Source of the DNA: an uncultured Prevotella sp. | GTDB lineage: Bacteria > Bacteroidota > Bacteroidia > Bacteroidales > Bacteroidaceae | Direction of reading: 5' to 3' | DNA length: 8,422 nucleotides | NCBI GenBank assembly: GCA_947072805.1 | Contig: CAMTJK010000144.1 | Coordinates: forward strand, 1-8,422 | Shown: one piece after another, positions 1 to 6,264 of the stretch | Numbering within the stretch: position 1 is the stretch's first letter | Layout of the letters: every line of letters begins with the position of its first letter | The notes under the pieces: model-generated | Told to the model about the DNA's origin: nothing | What the model saw: the letters and a program-made list of their open reading frames with translations, nothing else | Databases searched by the model: none | Translations under genes and position numbers: made by a program

Positions 1-3000
1 TTTCAGCGGTCTGCATTTCGAGTTCAGCCTGCATCATTGATGAGAGCTGCGAGAAGATTGCCGACATTCCCGAAGTGAGCGTGTCGAGCGTCCCGGTCAG
101 AGCCTTTCCTCCATCAGAGTTGAGCCATTCGATAGAATCGGCGATACCCTTTTCCATAGCGTTGCGAGTGTCCTCCTCGGCAAAAAGTCCGTACTTCTTT
201 TTGAGGGCGAGCTTCGCTTTCTCGTAGGCTTCATCTATGCGGAGTTTTTCAGCGGCATTGTCACCGGCTGCGGCAAGTTCGCGGTCGTAGACTATTTTCA
301 ACATGGCGAGGTCGGCATCGAGTTTTGCCTGTGCCTCTTGCGGATTGTCGCCGAAGTAATCTTTTTTCATGGCAGCATATTTGGCTTCGAGCCTTTCAGT
401 CTCCTGTTGCTTGCGCTGCATCTGCGCAATCAACAGAGACTGGAGCTGCTGCTCGGCTTGGAGTCGCTCCTTGCTTCCCTCCTTGGCGAGAGCCACAATT
501 TTGCGCTGATGCTCGATTTCGGCTTCCTCGGTTTTGAGGTCGTAGGTTTCCTTGGAGATAGAGCCGTCAATGTAAAACTGCTTCAACTCGGCAAGCTGCG
601 TGTTATAGCGGTTGTTTTCCTCGTCGATGGTCTGTTCATCGATATGCTCCTGTTGCTTGCGCTGTGCTTCGCGCCACCCGGCTGTTATCTTCAGTCGCTC
701 CGTTTCCGTGAGATCGGTGTGCTGCAACTGCCGCTCGTGGAACTCTACCGCTATTTCGTCCATACGTTTGGTGTGGGCGATGTAGTCGGTCTCGCCGGTG
801 GCGTAGGCGATACGAGCGGATGCTTCTTCCTGTTCGCGCCAGTCTTTTTCTTTGGCGAACTTGTCAGTAGTACCCGAACCGCTACCACTCCCCGAACCAC
901 CTCCGCCGGTATAGGTAATAGGCACGTTGGGTGTTTCCGGCTCAGCAAGGGCATCCGCAGAAATTTCGTATTTCTTGCGGAGATATTCGTTGGCTTCGTT
1001 GAGCTGACGCTGTTTGCGCAGGTTGGCTTGATATGCCGCCTCGGAAGCGTTGTAGGTCTGACCCGTAGACGCAACCTTTCGGGCGTATGGTGCTACATTC
1101 ACCAGATTACCTGCTGCTGCATCGGTGGAGTTGGTGTAGTTCTGATAGCTCTCCATTTCACGGGCGTTCTCCCAATCTCTGACGGCTGCATCGTGTGTCG
1201 CCTTGTCTTTGTCGCGTTTTGATTTGAGTCCGGGAGCCTGTTGTTCGAGGGTGAGAAGTTCTTTCTCATTCTGAACAATCTTCTCGGCGGCTGCTCTTGC
1301 ACGGGCAACCTCGATGATGGAGTTGCGCAGTTTGTCGTAGGCTACTTTTGCATTGCCGACCATGATTTCCTCGGTGGAAAGGTTCTTGAAGTAGTCGGGA
1401 TAGAGTGCTTGCAGTCGCTCAGCGGCTTTTCTGCGCTCATCCTTCGACTTCTTTTCATCGGTGGCTGCCTTATATAGGGCGTCAAGTCTGCTTATCTCTT
1501 TGGAGCTGTACTCTGCCGAGGCTTCGTCGAGGTCGGTCAGCGACTTTTGGTATTCCTCCTGTTCCTTTCGGGCTTTCTCCGCTTCCTCTCGTGCTGTCTT
1601 CCAACGGTTGGCGAGGGCGTAGACCGCTGCACCGAGGGCAAGCACCAGTCCTACCCAGTTGGAGAATTTCATTGCAGCCATCGACTTGCGCCATCGCTCC
1701 TGCATGGCATAGTTCACCTGCAAGCCGTTGGTGAAATATTGCACGGCATTTACCAACGGAGTGAACAGAAGGCGGACGGTAGGTAAAATCATTCTGACAA
1801 GTCGCATCGCTCCATGAAAGAGCGTTGTCGCCTTAGTTGCCATGACGGTATGATAGCGGTAGACTATCATAATGGCGTTGTAGGCGGCAATGGCGGTTAC
1901 ACCGGCTATTATCTCCTTGCGGTACTTGATAAAGAAATCGACCATAGCCGAGAGGGCTTTGAGGGCGATTGTCGAAGATGAAATGACGAGCCGCATCACG
2001 GGCTGTAATTTCTCTCCGAGTTCCACGGCAAGTTCGTGGACGCGGTTCTTCGCTTTGTCAAGTTGCGCCTGAACGGTGTTGTTCTGCACCTCGAACTCCT
2101 TGTCGATGGATGTAGCCTCGGCAAAAGCTTCATTGGCGACAAACTGCTGGCTCTTGACATCGTCAATATGGTTGGCGAGTGTCGAGAGTGCGGATATGGC
2201 TCGCGAGCCGTTCTCGCCCATATCCTTGAACATTGGTGAGAGGACATCCATACTGCCGGCACGTTTGAGGGTCGAAAGGAACTCAATCAGTGCGGCGTTC
2301 ATATCGGTTTTTACCAACTTGGCGAATTTCTGCACGTCCATACCTGCGACTTTGGCGTACTTTGCCGGGTCTTGGTATATTCGGACAATAACCTGCGAGA
2401 GAGCGGTCGAAGATGCTTCGAGCTTTTGATTGTTGCTGTCGAGGACAGCGGCAAAGCCCATAATCTGCTGTACGGTCATACCTGCTTGCGCTCCCACGCC
2501 ACCCATTCGCGATGCGAACTCTGCGATATAGGGAGCGGAAGCGGAGCAGTTCTGCGATAACTCGTTTATCACAGAACCTACCGACAGCAGGGCTTTCTCG
2601 GTGCCGAGCCGCTTCTCGTCCCCGAATATACCTGTCAGTTTGGAGAGGGTCAGCGTGGCTCCGCTGCCGAGGTCGTCAAGTGCAACATTGATTTTGTCGG
2701 CTGCGCGGACAAAACCGAGGACATCTTCTTGTGAGTTTTTTCCGAGTCGTCCTGCTTCCTGGGCGAGTTGGTTAAGTTCCTCTCTCGGAGTACGGGTGTC
2801 TATCTTCTTGAACTCCTCGTTGAGCGCACCGACTTCCTCGGCTGACATACCCGTAAATTTGCGGACATTAGCCATCTCTTGCTCCATTTCCGCGTAGGCA
2901 TTCACCGCCTTACGCCCTGCCATTACCAATCCCGTAATGGCTGCACCGACAGCGAGGAGAGCCATCTGCCACTTGTTAATCCAGTTGATGACGCGGTCAG

Positions 3001-3409
3001 AGAGTGATTGTTGCTCTCGCATGGCGGAGTTTACGTTATCAATCTCTCTCTTGACCGCCTTAATCTTCTCTATCTGCGCATCCCACGCGGCTGTGCCTCG
3101 CTCGATGCCGTTCAGCTCGTTCTTCAACTGCTTCAATGTCTTGTTCAGCTCCCGAGGTGTCGCCTTGTCGAGCCGATGGAGAACTTGCTCGCAGGTGGCG
3201 GCAGAGCCTTTCAATTGCTCCATAGTCCGTTGGGTGGCATTGAGTTCACGCTGAAGTTTCTTCATCGTGGCTTTGTCACCGGCTTTGGCGGCTTTTTCAA
3301 TCTGCTTTTCCAAATGCTTTGCATCCTTTTCCAGAGAAGAAAGCATCTGCTGAGCCTGTTTGCCGTTCACGGAGAGAACGACTTGGGCGGTAGATGTATA
3401 ATTTGCCAT
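1..3409 (-). CDS. Phage tail tape measure protein (TP901-type), C-terminus beyond the window
   Basis: The tape measure protein sets tail length and is threaded through the tail tube during assembly and DNA ejection. The frame is open from an ATG at 3409 to the left edge, giving 1136 visible residues starting MANYTSTAQV. The start is preceded by an A-rich stretch containing AAGGAAT. Residues 1-135 are charged coiled coil; about 145-163 is a hydrophobic helix (LLAVGAAITGLVMA); about 170-470 matches the TP901 tape-measure core in character, beginning AYAEMEQEMANVRKFTGMS. Two further hydrophobic stretches lie near 508-525 and 580-600, followed by long Lys/Glu/Gln-rich coiled coil broken by a Gly/Ser linker (GGGGSGSGSG) near 835-846. 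Length and architecture are typical. Tail assembly chaperone genes, usually directly upstream, are not seen; a gene-free region lies there instead. Long plus-strand frames over this gene are shadows. Confidence 0.93.
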   Translation of the reverse strand, partial: MANYTSTAQVVLSVNGKQAQQMLSSLEKDAKHLEKQIEKAAKAGDKATMKKLQRELNATQRTMEQLKGSAATCEQVLHRLDKATPRELNKTLKQLKNELNGIERGTAAWDAQIEKIKAVKREIDNVNSAMREQQSLSDRVINWINKWQMALLAVGAAITGLVMAGRKAVNAYAEMEQEMANVRKFTGMSAEEVGALNEEFKKIDTRTPREELNQLAQEAGRLGKNSQEDVLGFVRAADKINVALDDLGSGATLTLSKLTGIFGDEKRLGTEKALLSVGSVINELSQNCSASAPYIAEFASRMGGVGAQAGMTVQQIMGFAAVLDSNNQKLEASSTALSQVIVRIYQDPAKYAKVAGMDVQKFAKLVKTDMNAALIEFLSTLKRAGSMDVLSPMFKDMGENGSRAISALSTLANHIDDVKSQQFVANEAFAEATSIDKEFEVQNNTVQAQLDKAKNRVHELAVELGEKLQPVMRLVISSSTIALKALSAMVDFFIKYRKEIIAGVTAIAAYNAIMIVYRYHTVMATKATTLFHGAMRLVRMILPTVRLLFTPLVNAVQYFTNGLQVNYAMQERWRKSMAAMKFSNWVGLVLALGAAVYALANRWKTAREEAEKARKEQEEYQKSLTDLDEASAEYSSKEISRLDALYKAATDEKKSKDERRKAAERLQALYPDYFKNLSTEEIMVGNAKVAYDKLRNSIIEVARARAAAEKIVQNEKELLTLEQQAPGLKSKRDKDKATHDAAVRDWENAREMESYQNYTNSTDAAAGNLVNVAPYARKVASTGQTYNASEAAYQANLRKQRQLNEANEYLRKKYEISADALAEPETPNVPITYTGGGGSGSGSGSGTTDKFAKEKDWREQEEASARIAYATGETDYIAHTKRMDEIAVEFHERQLQHTDLTETERLKITAGWREAQRKQQEHIDEQTIDEENNRYNTQLAELKQFYIDGSISKETYDLKTEEAEIEHQRKIVALAKEGSKERLQAEQQLQSLLIAQMQRKQQETERLEAKYAAMKKDYFGDNPQEAQAKLDADLAMLKIVYDRELAAAGDNAAEKLRIDEAYEKAKLALKKKYGLFAEEDTRNAMEKGIADSIEWLNSDGGKALTGTLDTLTSGMSAIFSQLSSMMQAELEMQTAE

Positions 3410-3410
3410 A

Positions 3411-3555
3411 ATTCCTTATCAGTTTAGAGGTAAATGGTAAGAGGTAAAAGATATTTTGCTCTTGATGCAAATATCGCCACGGATTTTCATACTGGAAAAG
3501 ACGTGAGAGGTGTCGGTTCTCATACCTCTATGCCCTTACCTTTTACCTCTAAACG
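3411..3555. promoter_or_regulatory. Gene-free leader upstream of tape measure gene with inverted repeat and AGAGGTA motifs
   Basis: This stretch holds a 19/20 inverted repeat, 3422-3441 against 3535-3554, that brackets it. The heptamer AGAGGTA occurs four times: plus strand at 3426 and 3440, minus strand at 3523-3529 and 3544-3550. A related TGAGAGGTGT lies at 3504-3513 and matches the decamer found twice near 6200-6255. The arrangement looks like an operator or bidirectional control region between the tape measure gene (minus strand) and the candidate RNA (plus strand). I could not find a convincing Bacteroidota promoter (TTTG with TAnnTTTG at proper spacing) on either strand, so the regulatory role is inferred from repeats and position only. 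Confidence 0.4.
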
Positions 3556-3557
3556 AC

Positions 3558-3607
3558 CTTGATTTTGATGGGCGGCACCCCTGCCGATGGGTCCCGTCGA
3601 AATCAAG
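3558..3607 (+). other. 15-bp stem-loop with nested hairpin at 5' side of candidate RNA
   Basis: Arms 3558-3572 and 3593-3607 pair over 15 positions with two U-G wobbles (3566/3599 and 3569/3596). The apex contains a nested perfect 5-bp hairpin, CGGCA-CCCC-TGCCG at 3573-3586. It is not followed by a T-run on either strand, so it is not a standard terminator. The wobbles are G-U only on the plus strand. This is the left-most strong stem of the structured region. Confidence 0.7.
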
Positions 3608-3638
3608 CCTTAAAAATTTGACTGTCAGGCAAATTTGA

Positions 3639-3745
3639 CATCTCGCGAGGTGTCCGCTCTACAAAAATCTTCGATTTGTAGGGGCTTGCGAGATGATAAG
3701 TCCGAAGAATGAGGACTTTGGAGGTTACGGAGGCTTGCCTCCGTA
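3639..3745 (+). other. Chain of three perfect-stem hairpins
   Basis: Three elements follow one another. CATCTCGC at 3639-3646 pairs with GCGAGATG at 3688-3695 and encloses CTACAAA/TTTGTAG (3659-3665/3675-3681). AAGTCC at 3698-3703 pairs with GGACTT at 3713-3718. TACGGAGGC pairs with GCCTCCGTA around a TT at 3726-3745. GGGG at 3746 can also pair with CCCC at 3761. The stems are uninterrupted, so they do not tell the strand by wobble pairs. Confidence 0.6.
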
Positions 3746-3983
3746 GGGGCTTTGCACATCCCCCACCGCGCTGATTTGCAATTTCTTAATCGCTCTTTTC
3801 GCCCGACCGCTATATGCAGAACGGGCGGTAAAATCGCTGCCGTGTGCGTGAAAATCCAGTTTACGGATTTTCCGCTTACGACAGCACTCCGCTTTCTCGC
3901 ATAGCGAGGCATAACGATGGCGATGTGCGGTGATGACGATGCTGTGCGTAATGGAGGTAAGTCAGCCAAAGGAACGCAGGGAA

Positions 3984-4282
3984 CTCGGAGTGCCTACATC
4001 GGGCGCAGAGCAAACGGCAGGTGTCGTGCAACGCAGTGGAGCGACAGGCACTTTGTTATAGGCTTGCCCTGTAACAGTGTGCCGACCTGCCCTTGCCCTA
4101 AGCCGTAGGCAAACTCGGAGTGAGTGAAGTGGTTGGCCGACTGCCGTAGTGGAGTTAGTGCATCGTCGCACCGTGCATCGGGGTCCGGGGTGGGCGTATA
4201 ATCAAGGTGCGCAGGGCTTGTGTCGGTTTTGGGTGAAGTGGAGCTGACGAGAAGCGAAAGGGAAATGTAGGCGTTGCCGGAG
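3984..4282 (+). other. Long-range 16-bp helix enclosing the first three-way-junction module
   Basis: All sixteen bases of 3984-3999 (CTCGGAGTGCCTACAT) pair with 4265-4282, with only two single-base bulges (G4276, G4279). Eight contiguous Watson-Crick pairs (3992-3999/4265-4272) are followed outward by two G-U wobbles and further GC-rich pairs. The helix spans about 300 nt and encloses module 1 plus side hairpins at 4093-4112 and 4115-4140. This length of complementarity over such a distance in a non-repetitive stretch is hard to explain by chance, and the wobbles again favour the plus strand. Confidence 0.65.
4016..4091 (+). repeat. Three-way-junction RNA module, copy 1
   Basis: P1 is GGCAGG (4016-4021) with CCTGCC (4086-4091). 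P2 is TGTCG (4022-4026) with CGACA (4042-4046), closing a 15-nt loop. P3 has 16-position arms 4047-4062 and 4068-4083 with a U-U mismatch at position 6 and two U-G wobbles, closed by the loop CTTGC. A 2-nt linker (GA) joins P3 to P1. Helices abut directly, as in a compact three-way junction. Copy 2 at 4295-4371 has the same geometry with different P1 and P3 sequences. An alternative 7-bp pairing of 4014-4020 with 4141-4147 competes with P1. Confidence 0.75.
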
Positions 4283-4294
4283 CAAACAGCGAAT

Positions 4295-4371
4295 GAAGGG
4301 TGTCGTGCAACGCAGTGAAGCGACAGGCTTTCTCTTAAATCCCTTGCGGTTTGAGAGTAAGCCGTCCCTTC
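4295..4371 (+). repeat. Three-way-junction RNA module, copy 2
   Basis: P1 is GAAGGG (4295-4300) with CCCTTC (4366-4371). P2 is TGTCG (4301-4305) with CGACA (4321-4325) and carries the same 15-nt loop as copy 1 with one change (G to A). P3 arms are 4326-4341 and 4348-4363, again 16 positions with a U-U mismatch at position 6, closed by CCTTGC; the linker is GT. Relative to copy 1, both partners change at three P1 pairs and six P3 pairs while pairing is kept. Primary sequence identity is confined to P2 and its edges (4021-4049 against 4300-4328, 28 of 29 identical). Confidence 0.75.
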
Positions 4372-4633
4372 CTCGCCGTGCGCCGCAGGCTGCTCGGGCA
4401 TAGACGTAATGCACCTCGCGGCTCGTGGCGGAATGAGCGGTGAACCGACGCACCCGGAGCGAATAATCCTCTTTCTGCCGATAGGCGTAACACCGTGCAT
4501 ACGTTCTCCTCTATGGGTGGGAGAAGCGGCTGTCAATGATGTTAAGGGCTTCGGAGAGAATGAGGGAGCGCAGCGGCCAGGCATCAAGAGCCGGAAAAAC
4601 AAGCGGAGGTTTCGGGGCACACTGGAATTGGAA

Positions 4634-4746
4634 CGACCCGGCCCGTAAGGTGTCGGGGGAAAGTGGAAATGGAAGCGTGAAGATAGTTTGTAACCATAGG
4701 TGCAGACAGTAGCGACCCGGCACCGTGACGCAGGAGCGGTGTCGGG
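4634..4746 (+). repeat. Two related GC-rich hairpins, one capped by a GNRA tetraloop
   Basis: Both hairpins begin CGACCCGGC (4634 and 4713) and end GGTGTCGGG (4649-4657 and 4738-4746). The first pairs CCCGGCCC (4637-4644) across a GTAA tetraloop with 4649-4657, leaving one bulged U at 4651. The second pairs CCCGGCACCG (4716-4725) with CGGTGTCGGG (4737-4746) over an 11-nt loop. Each has one G-U pair on the plus strand. The heptamer CGACCCG recurs at 4782 and 4822. The GUAA loop forms only in plus-strand RNA, which supports that strand and hints at tertiary docking. Confidence 0.6.
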
Positions 4747-5020
4747 ATTAAGCGAATGGCAAGCCGGAGGGCGCAATCTATCGACCCGAATACCGAAGCG
4801 GTCGCTATTCACAGGGAGGCACGACCCGTGAACAGCGATGTTCGGGCTTGAAGATGCACAGGACGGAAGCGGACGATTGAGCGCAGATTGTCTAAGACAT
4901 CAGCATAAGCCGCTTCGGGTGGGGAGAATAATCAACGTATGCGAAAAACAAACGAGCCATCCTTGCGGACAACTCGCTTGTCGATAAATGAAGAAATTTA
5001 CTCTCAGAGTGTAGAATAAG

Positions 5021-5509
5021 TTATCGTTTTCGATAGAAAACATATAATAAACCACCTATCACAAGTATTGTGATTACGAACATTGCTGTGCCGTCAGGCG
5101 GATTATAGAGGCGCGTTGTGGTGGTGTGTTCTGTTGAAGTCTCGGCGGCTGATTGATGATACGCCACCTTATCAAGCCGATTGAAGCCTTCGACGCTGTC
5201 TCTATGAACACGCCGCTGATCTATGACGCGCCCACGGACTGCCTTCAGGCGAATAATCTCCGGCTGACTGGCGACAGAGTCTCCGATATAATAAGGTCTT
5301 TCGATATTGATTTTCAGGGTATCGAAGCTAAAATCAATATTCCTTACGAGTGAGTCAATCACCGCCGTTGTGCGGTGATGCTCAGACCGGGCGACGCTGT
5401 CAACCGACAGCGAGGTATCATTGACGATCTCTTTGTGGGAGCGGCAACCGACCAAAAAGGCGGTTGCGGCGAGAGCAAAGAGCAGATAGGAATGGCGATA
5501 GCGTTTCAT
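5021..5509 (-). CDS. Probable unimolecular spanin (u-spanin) lipoprotein
   Basis: The 162-aa product is built like a u-spanin, the single protein that links outer and inner membranes and completes lysis of a Gram-negative host. Residues 1-22 form a lipoprotein signal: basic MKRYRH, a hydrophobic core, then the lipobox LVGC with Cys22 as the lipidation site. Residues 142-158 form a C-terminal membrane segment (MFVITILVIGGLLYVFY) followed by the basic tail RKR. The middle, 25-138, is polar and periplasmic in character. An N-terminal lipid anchor plus C-terminal membrane anchor in one chain is the diagnostic topology known from T1 gp11. The ATG overlaps the amidase stop by 4 bases (ATGA), indicating translational coupling. 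Sequence homology to a named family was not recognised, so the call rests on topology and position. Confidence 0.75.
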   Translation of the reverse strand: MKRYRHSYLLFALAATAFLVGCRSHKEIVNDTSLSVDSVARSEHHRTTAVIDSLVRNIDFSFDTLKINIERPYYIGDSVASQPEIIRLKAVRGRVIDQRRVHRDSVEGFNRLDKVAYHQSAAETSTEHTTTTRLYNPPDGTAMFVITILVIGGLLYVFYRKR

Positions 5510-5916
5510 AGGTCTTTATACTCTTTGGTAGCGTCGAATGACGGACAGGCTTTGTTAGCAAAATCGCGGTGGCCGTGAATAGCGGCTACCGTGTATTTTG
5601 CCTTTAACTCACGAAGCAGCTTCAAAAGTGCAGCCTTTTGAGCGTCTGTCCGTGTATCTTTCGGGGTCTTGCCGTCTGCGGCACAGCCTCCGATGTAGCA
5701 AACTCCGATAGAGTTTGCGTTATGATCCGTGCAGTGTGCGCCGACTTGACTCTCAGGTCTGCCACAATGAACCGAGCCATCGCGATAGATTACATAATGA
5801 TAGCCGATGCAGCGGAAACCGCGCTGACGATGCCAGCTGTCAATCTGTTGGACGGTGAAGTCCTTGCCCTCCTGCGTAGCGGCGCAATGGACGATGATTT
5901 CGTTAATTTTCCTCAT
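5506..5916 (-). CDS. Phage endolysin, T7-lysozyme-like N-acetylmuramoyl-L-alanine amidase
   Basis: This 136-aa zinc amidase cleaves the bond between N-acetylmuramic acid and L-alanine in peptidoglycan. It is a single Amidase_2 domain. By spacing against T7 lysozyme (His17, Tyr46, His122, Lys128, Cys130), the zinc ligands are His10, His116 and Cys124, with catalytic Tyr39 and Lys122, all present. Recognisable blocks are INEIIVHCAAT, GYHYVIYRDG, ANSIGVCYIGG and IHGHRDF..KACPSFD. There is no signal peptide or membrane anchor, so release depends on the upstream holin-like protein. The start overlaps the end of the holin-like gene by 14 bases, and the stop overlaps the spanin start, making a tight three-gene cassette. 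Confidence 0.95.
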   Translation of the reverse strand: MRKINEIIVHCAATQEGKDFTVQQIDSWHRQRGFRCIGYHYVIYRDGSVHCGRPESQVGAHCTDHNANSIGVCYIGGCAADGKTPKDTRTDAQKAALLKLLRELKAKYTVAAIHGHRDFANKACPSFDATKEYKDL

Positions 5917-6133
5917 GTGATTTGGTGTTGTTGGTGTTATACTGATAGTGATATTTCATGCCGAAAACCGCGCCCGCGAAAGTGAGAATTTCGCCAAAAG
6001 CCACGAGGACGGAGTCGTGGATTTCGCCGGGCGGTGGCACAATAAAACCTGCTACCAATAGGCCGCATCCGACCACGATAAGAAAAATAGCGGAAAGGAG
6101 CGTGATTGTTGGTTTATGTTTGCGAATTTCCAT
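5903..6133 (-). CDS. Small membrane protein, probable holin
   Basis: The 76-aa product has a short basic N-terminus (MEIRKHK), one hydrophobic segment at about 10-32 (LLSAIFLIVVGCGLLVAGFIV), a polar turn with PPPGE, a second segment at about 41-58 and a hydrophilic tail. Size, two membrane spans and position directly before the amidase fit a holin that opens the inner membrane to release the endolysin. I do not recognise a named holin family, so the role is inferred from context. The start ATG lies below an A/T-rich leader with no strong Shine-Dalgarno. It overlaps the amidase gene by 14 bases. Confidence 0.7.
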   Translation of the reverse strand: MEIRKHKPTITLLSAIFLIVVGCGLLVAGFIVPPPGEIHDSVLVAFGEILTFAGAVFGMKYHYQYNTNNTKSHEEN

Positions 6134-6189
6134 TGTAATATATTGTGTATGTGAGATATTATTGCTAATTTTGCGATAGTAAGTGAAGA

Positions 6190-6255
6190 CAAGCTAATCA
6201 ACCCGGACACCTCTCAACGAAGTAAAGCCAAGCTAAGAAAAATGTACACCTCTCA
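6190..6255. repeat. 39-bp tandem repeat with two conserved blocks upstream of the holin gene
   Basis: Two units start at 6190 and 6229. Each has CAAGCTAA, a 9-base spacer and ACACCTCTCA (6207-6216 and 6246-6255), while intervening bases differ. On the minus strand, toward the lysis genes, each reads TGAGAGGTGT-N9-TTAGCTTG. The TAGCTTG part is one T short of the Bacteroidota -7 box TAnnTTTG, and the first-encountered bases (TTG or CTG) sit 18 bases upstream. Tandem promoters or activator sites for the lysis cassette are possible but not shown. The same decamer occurs at 3504-3513 in inverse orientation. Confidence 0.45.
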
Positions 6256-6264
6256 GGTATGCGA

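Larger units (their letters stand above)
3556..5000 (+). ncRNA. Candidate giant structured noncoding RNA in a phage late region
   Basis: About 1.4 kb between the spanin and tape measure genes holds no credible protein gene; its open frames give Arg/Ser/Pro/Cys-rich translations with no family character. Instead it is dense with strong stems: 15 bp at 3558-3572/3593-3607; 8 bp at 3639-3646/3688-3695; 9 bp at 3726-3745; 8 bp at 3850-3857/3865-3872; a 16-bp long-range helix at 3984-3999/4265-4282; two matching three-way junctions (4016-4091, 4295-4371); paired hairpins at 4637-4657 and 4716-4746; and 7 bp at 4866-4872/4910-4916. Across six of these stems I count ten G-U pairs read on the plus strand and no A-C, so plus is the likely functional strand, opposite to the genes. 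Ends are approximate; no U-run terminator is visible near 5000. Size and setting recall GOLLD and ROOL RNAs, but membership in any class is unproven. Function is unknown. Confidence 0.72.

Noticed and set aside
338..1222. 294-aa plus-strand open frame
   Set aside because: It is antisense to the tape measure coiled-coil region; its Leu/Phe/Val-rich translation is the usual shadow of Gln/Glu/Lys codons on the other strand.
3625..3969. 114-aa minus-strand open frame, possible tail chaperone
   Set aside because: The position before the tape measure gene is right for a chaperone, but the translation is low in structure, spans several perfect palindromes and shows no family resemblance.
3994..4812. 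272-aa minus-strand open frame across the candidate RNA
   Set aside because: Translation is rich in Arg, Ser, Pro, Cys and His, has no domain look, and contains a near-repeat (LSLHCVARH) explained by the duplicated RNA hairpin. Structure with plus-strand wobble pairs accounts for the sequence better.
3556..5000. Group II intron or retron RNA
   Set aside because: No reverse transcriptase is present, no domain V-like 34-nt hairpin with the expected catalytic triad was found on either strand, and no credible GTGYG start with AY end was seen.
3411..5020. tRNA, tmRNA or RNase P RNA
   Set aside because: No T-arm consensus, no tag-like frame and no conserved RNase P core sequence was seen on either strand.
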